DNA from: Ilumatobacteraceae bacterium
GTDB taxonomy: Bacteria > Actinomycetota > Acidimicrobiia > Acidimicrobiales > Ilumatobacteraceae
Reading direction: 5' to 3'
Length of the DNA: 64,000 nt
NCBI GenBank assembly: GCA_022425725.1
Contig: JAKMEY010000028.1
Span: 1 to 64,000, forward strand
In this document: positions 9,279-17,141 of the stretch, one piece after another
Numbering within the stretch: the stretch's first letter is position 1
Layout of the letters: the number at the start of each line of letters is the position of its first letter
Position numbers and translations under genes: made by a program
The notes under the pieces: generated by a model
Seen by the model: the letters and a program-made list of their open reading frames with translations, nothing else
Database searches by the model: none
What the model was told of the DNA's origin: nothing

Positions 9279-10583
9279 ATGATTATTCAACCCGACTGGT
9301 TGGTTGCCTCCAGTGAGGAGGTCAGTGCGAACAGTGCTGTTCGGGTTTTTGATGGGGTCATCACGCACGTAGCACCACCGGGAGAACTCGTCACCCAATT
9401 CCCTGACGATGAGATCGTCGACGCTTCTGGCTGCGCCCTTCTCCCTGGATTCGTTAATTCTCACGTCCATCTCTACGGCACGCTTGCCCATGGAATCGTG
9501 ATCGAATCACCACCCACAGGTTTCGAAAGTTTTCTCGATGACTACTGGTGGCCTCAAGTCGAAGATCGTCTAGATCAAAAGATGATTGGTGCCGCTACAG
9601 AATGGGTGTGCGCCGAAATGTTGCGAAGTGGTACCACCACCTTTTTTGATATCTGTGAGGCCCCAGGGGCCTTGTCAGGTGTCCTTGAAGTCGAAGCCGA
9701 CCATGCGAGGCGTGCAGGCATGCGAGGCATTTTCAGCTTTGAGGCAACGGAGCGATCGGGGCAAGAAATCGCAGAACGCTCTCTTTGCGAAAATCTTGAC
9801 TTCATCGACGCCCACCAAGATGATCCATTGGTGTCCGGGGCGATGTCGTGGCACACCGTCTTTACGTGCTCGGCGCAATTCATCGAGCGAGCAGCAGATG
9901 AAGCGAGAGCGCGATCAACCTGGTTCCACGCCCATTGCAATGAGGGAACACACGAGGGCAACTGGGCGCGGGAGCACCACGGAATGGACACCATGGCCTT
10001 TTACCGTGAACTCGGCGTTGCCGATCGGTCATTTCTCGCCAGCCAATGCGTGCAGATGACCGAATCAGAACTTGACATCATTGCCGCAACTGGAACCCGT
10101 GTCAGCCATATGCCGCTCTCTAACTGCGAAGTCGGTGGAGGAATTGCGCCAATTGCTGAACTCCTCGCAAAAGGTGTCACCGTCGGCCTCGGCACCGATG
10201 GTTACGTCAACGACATGTACGAGGTCATGCGGGGAGCATTCTGGTTGCAAAAGGCCCGGCTCCTTGATCCATCAACTCTTCCCGCCCATGATGTCCTTTT
10301 GATGGCAACCGAAGGTGGCGCCCGGGCGCTCGGTATCGACAATCTTGGTCGAATCGAAGCAGGGTGGATCGCTGATCTCCAGCTCGTCAATTGCGACCTC
10401 CCTACGCCGATTGATGCTTCGACGTTCTGTGATCAGTTGGTGCTTTGGCGAAGCGGTCAGCACGTTCGTGATGTGATGGTGGCGGGTGAATGGCGGGTTC
10501 GAAATGGAGAGGTCCTCGGAGTTGATGTTGAACGAGCTCGCGGACGCGTTGTTGAGGAAGCGAGCCGGCTGTGGGGTCGTTAG
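9279..10583 (+). CDS. SsnA-like amidohydrolase of selenium-molybdenum clusters
   Basis: A 434-aa amidohydrolase near the SsnA and guanine deaminase branches. LLPGFVNSHVHLYGTLAHG has the HxH pair, SGTTTFFDI follows, FHAHCNEGTHEG gives the third His/Glu and GLGTDGYVNDMYEVMR the Asp. SsnA genes are reported in genomes with selenium-dependent molybdenum hydroxylases, which fits the neighbours on both sides. Its biochemical reaction is unproven; aminopurine deamination is the most economical guess. Residues such as ESPPTGFESFLDDYWW match the FLDxLWW signature of SsnA as I remember it. It sits 12 bp after xdhD and overlaps xdhC by 13 bp. Confidence 0.75.
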   Translation: MIIQPDWLVASSEEVSANSAVRVFDGVITHVAPPGELVTQFPDDEIVDASGCALLPGFVNSHVHLYGTLAHGIVIESPPTGFESFLDDYWWPQVEDRLDQKMIGAATEWVCAEMLRSGTTTFFDICEAPGALSGVLEVEADHARRAGMRGIFSFEATERSGQEIAERSLCENLDFIDAHQDDPLVSGAMSWHTVFTCSAQFIERAADEARARSTWFHAHCNEGTHEGNWAREHHGMDTMAFYRELGVADRSFLASQCVQMTESELDIIAATGTRVSHMPLSNCEVGGGIAPIAELLAKGVTVGLGTDGYVNDMYEVMRGAFWLQKARLLDPSTLPAHDVLLMATEGGARALGIDNLGRIEAGWIADLQLVNCDLPTPIDASTFCDQLVLWRSGQHVRDVMVAGEWRVRNGEVLGVDVERARGRVVEEASRLWGR

Positions 10584-11341
10584 ATCTGATCCAACAGGCG
10601 CTCGCCACCGCCTCAGGTGGCGGCAAGGCGGCAATTGCGACAGTGGTCCGCACCGATCGATCGGTGCCCAGACGCATCGGCGCAGCAATGCTCATCCGCG
10701 ACGACGGAAGCCGGTCAGGAACCGTTGGCGGAGGCGAAATGGAATCAAGGGTGGTTGACGTGGCGGCGGAGGCAATGGCCGATGGCCAACCTCGCTTGCT
10801 CACCTATCGGCTTGTCGACCCCTCCACGGGAGACCCTGGTGTGTGCGGAGGCGAGATGGACGTCTACGTTGAGCCGTATATGAATACCGCCTCACTTCTT
10901 ATCATCGGTGCCGGTCATGTTGGACGTGCTGTCTGCGAGCTTGCGCAATGGACTGGATGGGACGTTCACCTCTGGGACGACCGGCCTGAGCAACTCGAAG
11001 AACTCGATGATGCCGTCAATTCCTACGGTGGCGTGCTTTCTGAGGTGCTCGCTGACATTCCACTCGATGCTCGATCAGCCATCGTGATGGTTACCCGGAA
11101 CGTTCCTCTTGATGTTGAACTCATTCCCGCAGTCGTGAAACAACCCGCTGCCTACATTGGCCTAATGGGAAGTGCACGCAGATGGTCGACAACGAAGAAG
11201 CTTCTTATCGATGCCGGGTGCAGTGAGGACGAGATCTCCAGGATTTCCACACCGATCGGTCTGGAAATTGGCGCCGAAACCCCTGAGCAAATTGCGATCA
11301 GCATCATGGCTGAGGTCGTTCGTGCAACCAGCACCAGATGA
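10571..11341 (+). CDS. xdhC: XdhC/CoxI-family molybdenum cofactor maturation factor
   Basis: A 256-aa XdhC-family protein. The N-terminal part has SVPRRIGAAMLI and GTVGGGEMES, and the C-terminal half has a Rossmann motif LLIIGAGHVGRAV plus IGLMGSARR. XdhC proteins bind the molybdenum cofactor and insert its terminal sulfido ligand into hydroxylases; members beside YqeB/YqeC are thought to serve the selenium form. The GTG start at 10571 lies inside the SsnA-like gene, and the 3' end overlaps yqeB by 20 bp, so the maturation genes are translationally linked. Confidence 0.85.
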   Translation: MGSLDLIQQALATASGGGKAAIATVVRTDRSVPRRIGAAMLIRDDGSRSGTVGGGEMESRVVDVAAEAMADGQPRLLTYRLVDPSTGDPGVCGGEMDVYVEPYMNTASLLIIGAGHVGRAVCELAQWTGWDVHLWDDRPEQLEELDDAVNSYGGVLSEVLADIPLDARSAIVMVTRNVPLDVELIPAVVKQPAAYIGLMGSARRWSTTKKLLIDAGCSEDEISRISTPIGLEIGAETPEQIAISIMAEVVRATSTR

Positions 11342-12137
11342 CATCGTCCTTGTACGAGGCGGGGGAGATATTGCAACTGGCGTGGTGTGGCGTCTTCACC
11401 ATGCTGGCTTTCGAGTTGTCGTAGCTGAGCTTCCCAAGCCGCTCACCATTCGACGCACGGTTGCGGTTTCTTCAGCGGTCGTCTCAGGACAGTTCGATAT
11501 CGAAGGTCTCACGGCTCGGCGTTGTGATGATGAATCGTCAGTTCGTTCCTGTTGGCACCTTGGTGAAATTCCCGTTGTAGTAGCACCCACCCTTGGCGAT
11601 GTGCCGCTATCACAGCCGATGAGCAGCATCATCGACTGTCGGCTTGCAAAACAGCCTCTCGATTCATCTATCAACGATGCTGACATCGTGATAGCGCTCG
11701 GTCCAGGGTTCGCCGTCGGTACGCATTGCCATGCGGTCGTAGAGACAATGCGGGGACACCGGCTTGGACGAGCCCTCTTTTCCGGTATGGCCGAACCAAA
11801 TACGGGGAGCCCAGGAGAAATAGAAGGAAAATCAGCTGACAGAGTGATGCGGTCACATCAGGCTGGTCGTATCGACTGGTCATCAGAAATTGGTGACTGG
11901 GTCGAAGAAGGCACCGTGCTCGGCGAGGTGGTCGCAGAGACAGCAACGCCAGTCCATGCCCCGTTCACCGGAATGGTGAGAGGCCTAATCGCTGCCGGTT
12001 CGCAGGTCTCGGCAGGGCTGAAGATCGCTGATATTGACCCCCGGCATGACCCGGAGGCCTGCAGCCAGATCTCTGATAAGGCGCTCGCAGTCGGCGGGGG
12101 AGTCGTTGAAGCACTGCATCGCCTGAGTGTTCGATAA
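11322..12137 (+). CDS. yqeB: YqeB, selenium-dependent molybdenum hydroxylase maturation protein
   Basis: A 271-aa YqeB-family protein. IVLVRGGGDIATGVVWRLH followed by ELPKPLTIRRTVAVSSAV is the diagnostic N-terminus, and DADIVIALGPGFAVGTHCHA matches the middle block. The last third (WVEEGTVLGEVV...HAPFTGMVRG) looks like a biotinyl/lipoyl-type hammerhead. The frame is open to 11172, but the GTG at 11322 gives the family N-terminus. It abuts yqeC with a 1-bp overlap (TAATG). The family is restricted, as far as I know, to genomes with labile-selenium hydroxylases and is proposed to act in making or inserting the Se cofactor; the chemistry is undefined. Confidence 0.85.
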   Translation: MQPAPDDIVLVRGGGDIATGVVWRLHHAGFRVVVAELPKPLTIRRTVAVSSAVVSGQFDIEGLTARRCDDESSVRSCWHLGEIPVVVAPTLGDVPLSQPMSSIIDCRLAKQPLDSSINDADIVIALGPGFAVGTHCHAVVETMRGHRLGRALFSGMAEPNTGSPGEIEGKSADRVMRSHQAGRIDWSSEIGDWVEEGTVLGEVVAETATPVHAPFTGMVRGLIAAGSQVSAGLKIADIDPRHDPEACSQISDKALAVGGGVVEALHRLSVR

Positions 12138-12868
12138 TGATTCCGATCCCGAGCAGAAGACTGGCCAGCGCGCTTAATCTCAAGCAGCGAGAACTACTCG
12201 CACTCGTCGGTGGTGGCGGCAAATCAACCCTGTTATTTCAACTCGCGCGATCACTGAATAGGCGTACGATCGTTACCACAACCACGAAGATGGGGGAGCG
12301 TCAAACGGGAAGTCTTGAGGTGATTGAAGCACCGTTTACGAGGCCCCTTGAGTTGTGGAACGGAACGGCACCGGTGTTCGTTCGATCTGGAGTCAAAAAT
12401 CGTAAGTCGATCGGTGTGCGTCCATCTCTTTGTGACGATTGGTTTACCGACCTCTCTCTTTGCGATGTTGTCCTCGTTGAAGCAGATGGTGCACGCCATC
12501 GGCCATTCAAAGCACCCGCGAATTTTGAGCCTGTGTTTCCCGAACAGACGACTACTGTTTTGGCAGTGATCGGAGCCGACGCTCTCGGACGTGTCATCGC
12601 GGATCAATGTCATCGACCACTGAGGGTTGCCGCAGTTGCCGGTTGCAGCCCCTATGAGCGACTCTCTCCGGCTCGGGCTGCCACGGTTCTTGCCTCGCCG
12701 TATGGATCATTCAAAGGGTGCCCGGCACAAGCGCGAAGAGTTGTCGTCATCACCAAGGTCCCGTCACAGGAGAATGATCCGATCACCTCTCAACTGGTCG
12801 AAGAACTCGTGGACGCTCTCGCGCCGAACAACGAGGTCGTATCGATCGAATTCGAACACGTTGAGTAG
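12137..12868 (+). CDS. yqeC: YqeC, selenium-dependent hydroxylase accessory P-loop protein
   Basis: A 243-aa YqeC-family protein with the P-loop LVGGGGKSTLLFQLA near residues 22-36, TTTTKMG shortly after, and the VLVEADGARHRPFKAP block, which are the family hallmarks. It is thought to be an accessory NTPase for the selenium-molybdenum hydroxylase cofactor. A MocA-type nucleotidyltransferase and SelD usually accompany it but neither is inside this window. Its stop TAG supplies the start of the -10 box for the next gene. Confidence 0.85.
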   Translation: MIPIPSRRLASALNLKQRELLALVGGGGKSTLLFQLARSLNRRTIVTTTTKMGERQTGSLEVIEAPFTRPLELWNGTAPVFVRSGVKNRKSIGVRPSLCDDWFTDLSLCDVVLVEADGARHRPFKAPANFEPVFPEQTTTVLAVIGADALGRVIADQCHRPLRVAAVAGCSPYERLSPARAATVLASPYGSFKGCPAQARRVVVITKVPSQENDPITSQLVEELVDALAPNNEVVSIEFEHVE

Positions 12869-12871
12869 CGT
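12866..12871 (+). promoter_or_regulatory. -10 box built on the yqeC stop codon
   Basis: TAGCGT begins with the TAG stop of yqeC and ends 6 nt before the GTG at 12878. Confidence 0.5.
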
Positions 12872-12877
12872 TTCGGT

Positions 12878-13846
12878 GTGGTCTCCTTAGCGCTGAATAT
12901 CATTCCAGACGGCCCCATTGAAGAGGTGATTGACCTGGTTCAAGTCGCCGAGAATTCGGGCTACAGCACATGCCGGTTGTACGACGAGGGTCTCGCGACT
13001 CACGATGTCTACGTGGTCTCAACCGCAGTTGCCTTAGCGACCTCCTCAATGCTCGTAGGCCCTGGCATTACAAACCCTTTCACCCGGCACCCGGGACAGA
13101 CCGCATCTGCCCATGCGAGCCTCGCAGAACTGAGCGGCGGGCGTGCTGTAGCGGGTTTTGGTGCCGGTGGTTCTCTCACCCTTGACGCGCTCGGCCTGTC
13201 GCGTTCACGCCCGGTGGTCTCGCTGCGAGAACTCATCAGAGTATGCAGGGAGTTGTGGGCTGGCGAGCAGGTCGACTTCGAGGGCGAAACAGTGCAGCTT
13301 CACCATGCGAGCTTGGCCCGCCCATATCGAGACATTCCAATATGGCTAGCTGGGCGTGGGCCTCGAGTGCTGTCACTTGGGGGAGAGTTAGCCGACGGTG
13401 TCATTCTTGATTTTCTCCATGAGACAACTCTTTCGGCCTCGGTTGACATCGTCCGCGATGGGGCAGCCGTGTCCGGAAACTCGGTCGACTTGTCGTACTC
13501 AACATCGATTGTGATGACCGATGACGATCTCGAGGCCGTTCGTCCACATATGACGTACCGGCTCTGTGACTCACCCGCTGACGTCCGCGAGCAGATTGGC
13601 ATGACCGATGAACATGTCGACCGAATTCGGAGTGCCATGGCAGGTGGTCTTCATGCGGCGGCGAAATACGTTTCTGACGAATGGGTGTTGCCGTTCGTTA
13701 TCCATGGCTCTGAAACCGAATGTAGGGCGCAGCTCACAGAACTAATTGAGACTCATACGTTGAGCGAATTCATGCTTCCTGTGTTCGAAATGGAGAATCC
13801 ACGCGACTACGTCGAGCGCGTTGGAAGGCTATTCGAACATAACTGA
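12878..13846 (+). CDS. LLM-class flavin/F420-dependent oxidoreductase
   Basis: A 322-aa LLM-fold flavoprotein, the second in this cluster. GPGITNPFTRHPGQTASAHA and GRAVAGFGAGGSLTLDALG are typical of the methylenetetrahydromethanopterin-reductase-like, F420-using branch; IPIWLAGRGPRVL is the phosphate/flavin loop. A redox or oxygenation step on the cluster's substrate is likely but unproven. The GTG at 12878 is the only start that fits the -10 box overlapping the yqeC stop. It is the last plus-strand gene of the cluster. Confidence 0.78.
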   Translation: MVSLALNIIPDGPIEEVIDLVQVAENSGYSTCRLYDEGLATHDVYVVSTAVALATSSMLVGPGITNPFTRHPGQTASAHASLAELSGGRAVAGFGAGGSLTLDALGLSRSRPVVSLRELIRVCRELWAGEQVDFEGETVQLHHASLARPYRDIPIWLAGRGPRVLSLGGELADGVILDFLHETTLSASVDIVRDGAAVSGNSVDLSYSTSIVMTDDDLEAVRPHMTYRLCDSPADVREQIGMTDEHVDRIRSAMAGGLHAAAKYVSDEWVLPFVIHGSETECRAQLTELIETHTLSEFMLPVFEMENPRDYVERVGRLFEHN

Positions 13847-13865
13847 AGTCTGTTAAGGCGTCACG

Positions 13866-14624
13866 TCACCACTGACCACGGGCTTCGAGCACCGTCTTCA
13901 GTACCTCAGGTTGATCGGTCATCAAGCCATCGACTCCGAGATCGAGCAGGCGATTCATTTCGTCGGCATCATCGATCGTCCAGACATGAACCTGAAGTCC
14001 ACGTCGGTGGGTTCTTGACACAAATCGCTCTGTCACCAGTGGCAGCCTTCCAGCGGTCGGTGGAACTTGCGCAGCGAAAACCCCTTTGGGAATAGGAGCC
14101 CCAGTGGTGAGTCGAGTCGTCTCGACCGGCCCCAGGCTCGTGCACACCCGATTACCAAAGGCTTTGCGAACTGCTCGAAGGCGACGATCGCTGAAACTCC
14201 CCACACATATCCGATCGAGACAATCTCGTTCGCCGAGCAGAGTGATCAATGGTTGCAGCGCTTCATCTGATTTGCAGTCAACATTGATGCGCGCGTGAGG
14301 AAATGCGTCGAGCAGATCGGTGAACTGCGGAATTGGGTGCGTGCCGTCGACTTTGGCCTCGCTCACCTCATCCCAGGTCAGATCATTGATTTTACCTCTG
14401 ATGCCACAGGTTCGCTCAAGGTCTGCATCGTGAAATGCAACGAGTACGCCGTCGCTGGTGAGATGAACGTCGGTCTCGAGAAAGGTGTATCCGAGATCGA
14501 CGGCGTGTTGAAATGCTGCCAGTGTGTTTTCGGGCGCTTCGCTCATTCCGCCCCGATGGGCGAATGCAAGCACGCCGTCCCAGTCAAGAAACGGGTGTGG
14601 AGCTGTTGGTCTACCTGTAGTCAT
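13866..14624 (-). CDS. glycerophosphodiester phosphodiesterase
   Basis: A 252-aa GDPD TIM-barrel enzyme. AFAHRGGMSEAPENTLAAF carries the catalytic His and the Glu of HRG...PENT; LETDVHLTSDG and FHDADLERT supply the second metal Glu/Asp and catalytic His. It hydrolyses glycerophosphodiesters to glycerol-3-phosphate and an alcohol. No signal peptide is seen, so it should be cytosolic. The ATG overlaps the stop of the acyl-CoA synthetase gene by one base (TAATG), indicating co-translation. Confidence 0.88.
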   Translation of the reverse strand: MTTGRPTAPHPFLDWDGVLAFAHRGGMSEAPENTLAAFQHAVDLGYTFLETDVHLTSDGVLVAFHDADLERTCGIRGKINDLTWDEVSEAKVDGTHPIPQFTDLLDAFPHARINVDCKSDEALQPLITLLGERDCLDRICVGSFSDRRLRAVRKAFGNRVCTSLGPVETTRLTTGAPIPKGVFAAQVPPTAGRLPLVTERFVSRTHRRGLQVHVWTIDDADEMNRLLDLGVDGLMTDQPEVLKTVLEARGQW

Positions 14625-16174
14625 TAAATGCTTCGACCTGCAGCAGCCCAGTATTCGTCTTTGAGTAGGCGCTTGTAGAGCTTGCCCGTCGGGTGTCGAG
14701 GAAGTTCTTCCCTGAAATCAACTGATCGTGGACACTTGACGTCTGCAAGTTGTTCACGACAGAACCGAATGAGTTCGCGTTCCAGTTCGCCTGATGCGGC
14801 TTCGTCGACTGGCATTTGAACTGGCTGCACCACAGCCTTAACTTCTTCGCCGAAATCGTCATTTGGAACGCCAAACACCGCAACATCGATGACCGCCGGG
14901 TGGGTGACAAGAAGGTTTTCTGACTCTTGTGGGTACACGTTCACGCCACCTGTGATGATCATGTACGCCTTGCGATCGGTGAGGAAGACGAAACCATCAT
15001 CATCGACGTAACCCACGTCACCAAGTGTGCTCCATCCCTTTGGATGCCGTGAGCCGGCAGTCTTTTCAGGGTCGTTGTGGTACTCAAACGTTCCTCCAGC
15101 TTCGAAGTAAATCGTGCCAGACTCACCGGTGGGGACTTCTTCGCCGTCTTCGCCTACGACGTGAACGACGCAATTAAGAGGAGAACCAACAGTGCCTGGG
15201 TGGGCCAGCCAGCCCTCGCTGTTGCAGTACACAAACCCATTGCCCTCGGTGCCCGCGTAGTACTCGTGAATAACAGGCCCCCACCATTCAATTATTTCAT
15301 GCTTGACCGAGACCGGGCAGGGTGCAGCCGCGTGAACCGCCGCCTCAATCGTTGACACGTCGTATTTGGCCCGCACTTCGGGGTCGAGTTTCAACATTCG
15401 AACGAACATCGTCGGCACGAGTTGCGAGTGGGTGACCTTGTACTGCTCGACATATTTGAGGTAGTCCTCTGCGTCAAAGTGTTCCATCAATACGACTGTC
15501 GCCCCGATGGCTTGCGTGGCGAGGCAGAACCGAAGTGGGGCGGCGTGGTACATCGGCGCAGGCGACAGGTACACCTTTGATGCATCCATTCCGAACAACA
15601 ACTGTTGCAATGCCTCAATGCTGCTCGCCCATTCTTCAAGAGCGACATCGGGCAGCGAAGGGAACACACCTTTCGGACGACCGGTGGTACCCGACGAATA
15701 CAACATGTCACGCCCGGCAATACGGTTCGCCAGCGGCTGATCGCTTGCTCCTGCGACGGCGTCTTCATACGAGCCGTGGCCGTCGATCGTTCCGCCGATC
15801 ATCAAACGCAGATTCACATTCGGTGTTTCGTCAAAGACCTCAGCGGCTTGCTCAGCTTTGTACGTCGAGGTAATGAAGGCCTTTGCTCCGCAGTCGTTCA
15901 TGATGTATCCGAGTTCGTCTGAGGTGAGGCGAGACGAGGCAGCGGTGTAGACAACCCCGGCGTAATGGCACCCCCACAGCACCTCAAGAAAATGTGGGTT
16001 GTTTTCCATGCAGATCGCAACATGATCGCCTGCCTCAATGCCGGCGTTACGAAGGACGTGGCTAAGGCGATTGGCCGCTACATCGAGTTCAGCAAACGTC
16101 TGGACTTCGCCACTCCCGGCCATGATGAGGGCAGGTTTATCTGGTTGGGTTGCGAGATGTGATCCGGGGAACAT
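14624..16174 (-). CDS. AMP-dependent acyl-CoA synthetase/ligase
   Basis: A 516-aa ANL-superfamily ligase that activates a carboxylic acid to its acyl-adenylate and then acyl-CoA. YSSGTTGRPKGV (about residues 162-173) is the P-loop, YYAGTEGNGF the A5-type motif, TLGDVGYVDDDGFVFLTDR the A7/A8 hinge, and HPTGKLYKR contains the catalytic Lys. It resembles FadD-type medium or long-chain fatty acid ligases; the exact acid is unknown. The start is leaderless with TAGTTT 6 nt upstream. It pairs with GDPD, suggesting lipid turnover. Confidence 0.88.
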   Translation of the reverse strand: MFPGSHLATQPDKPALIMAGSGEVQTFAELDVAANRLSHVLRNAGIEAGDHVAICMENNPHFLEVLWGCHYAGVVYTAASSRLTSDELGYIMNDCGAKAFITSTYKAEQAAEVFDETPNVNLRLMIGGTIDGHGSYEDAVAGASDQPLANRIAGRDMLYSSGTTGRPKGVFPSLPDVALEEWASSIEALQQLLFGMDASKVYLSPAPMYHAAPLRFCLATQAIGATVVLMEHFDAEDYLKYVEQYKVTHSQLVPTMFVRMLKLDPEVRAKYDVSTIEAAVHAAAPCPVSVKHEIIEWWGPVIHEYYAGTEGNGFVYCNSEGWLAHPGTVGSPLNCVVHVVGEDGEEVPTGESGTIYFEAGGTFEYHNDPEKTAGSRHPKGWSTLGDVGYVDDDGFVFLTDRKAYMIITGGVNVYPQESENLLVTHPAVIDVAVFGVPNDDFGEEVKAVVQPVQMPVDEAASGELERELIRFCREQLADVKCPRSVDFREELPRHPTGKLYKRLLKDEYWAAAGRSI

Positions 16175-16180
16175 CCCCGC

Positions 16181-16186
16181 AAACTA
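16181..16186 (-). promoter_or_regulatory. -10 box for the acyl-CoA synthetase gene (leaderless)
   Basis: TAGTTT on the minus strand ends 6 nt before the ATG at 16174. Confidence 0.5.
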
Positions 16187-16241
16187 GCCCGTCATCGCTA
16201 ATTCGCCGAAGCCCACCAATTCGATGAGACGGTGCCAATGG

Positions 16242-16724
16242 TTACTGGGGGTTCGTCGCTGAAGGCGCTGCCTGCAGTGAAACTCGCTTGCAGTTTTCTT
16301 CAATGAGTTGACCGGCGCGAAGCAGTGGGTCTTCATCGACATATCGGCCCTCGGCGTCGAAATTGTCGTCATAGATTGTGGTCGAGACCGCAGCTGAGGT
16401 TGTGCTTTCCGATTCATTCTCGGTCATTGCAAGTGCCGCCGCTGTGAGATCACGTTCGATTGCCCCACCCGCAATGAGCCCAGCCGAAAGGTATTTCAGA
16501 GCAACTTCGGTGAGAGGGGTCGAGTCTTCGATGTCGTGAAGTTCGAGGCACCACTCTGGAGCCGGCACCGGATTACTCAGGGGTTCTGTAGTCGTTGTCA
16601 GATTGACACTGGTTGGCAACGCGTTTGCATCAAGGTCTGACGATCGATTCTGCTCTCGCAACAGTGCGAGTCCCACCGAGACGATTGCCACGATCAGTAT
16701 TGTCCACCGCCACAGTCCTGTCAT
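16242..16724 (-). CDS. membrane-anchored protein of unknown function
   Basis: A 160-aa protein I do not recognise. One N-terminal hydrophobic segment (WTILIVAIVSVGLALL) is followed by a Thr/Ser/Pro-rich linker and a soluble domain with two cysteines (near residues 59 and 144) that could form a disulfide outside the membrane. The composition is acidic. Its ATG directly follows the stop of the CopD-like membrane gene, so the two are probably co-expressed. Confidence 0.6.
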   Translation of the reverse strand: MTGLWRWTILIVAIVSVGLALLREQNRSSDLDANALPTSVNLTTTTEPLSNPVPAPEWCLELHDIEDSTPLTEVALKYLSAGLIAGGAIERDLTAAALAMTENESESTTSAAVSTTIYDDNFDAEGRYVDEDPLLRAGQLIEENCKRVSLQAAPSATNPQ

Positions 16725-17141
16725 TTATGCACCCGACCGTATGAGGACTCCGAGTACGAGAGCGATGAGCGCTAACACGAGACCGAGTGCTCCTCCGATC
16801 GCTTTGGCCGCCTTTGACGAACCCGCCGAGTGAACCGCAGCTGCCGCACCGCTAAGCAACACCGAAAGAACCTTCAACATCATCGCTACTTGATAGCCAC
16901 TTGTGGTTGAAGCAACGTCAACAGCCATGAGAGACCACATTCCGGTTGCTATTGCAATGAAAAATGCCGGCCACGCAACCCGGGCAAAGCCCTGTGCGAC
17001 GAGAGGTAGAGCATCGCGATGGCCTGCCCGCAGGTTCGGCACGATTGCTGCCACTGCGAGTTGGCCTCCAACCCAGACGGCGACTGCTGCGATGTGGAGT
17101 GAAATACGAACTGTGTCGAGCAATGGAGTTAATGAATTCAC
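16725..17141 (-). CDS. four-helix membrane protein, CopD/DUF2269-like
   Basis: A 138-aa integral membrane protein with about four hydrophobic helices. HIAAVAVWVGGQLAVAAIVP near the N-terminus resembles the first helix of CopD-like or DUF2269 proteins, where the His and Gly residues are conserved; WPAFFIAIATGMW also fits. A role in copper handling or haem binding is possible but unproven. The GTG start overlaps the ispH stop by 4 bp (GTGA). Confidence 0.55.
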   Translation of the reverse strand: MNSLTPLLDTVRISLHIAAVAVWVGGQLAVAAIVPNLRAGHRDALPLVAQGFARVAWPAFFIAIATGMWSLMAVDVASTTSGYQVAMMLKVLSVLLSGAAAAVHSAGSSKAAKAIGGALGLVLALIALVLGVLIRSGA

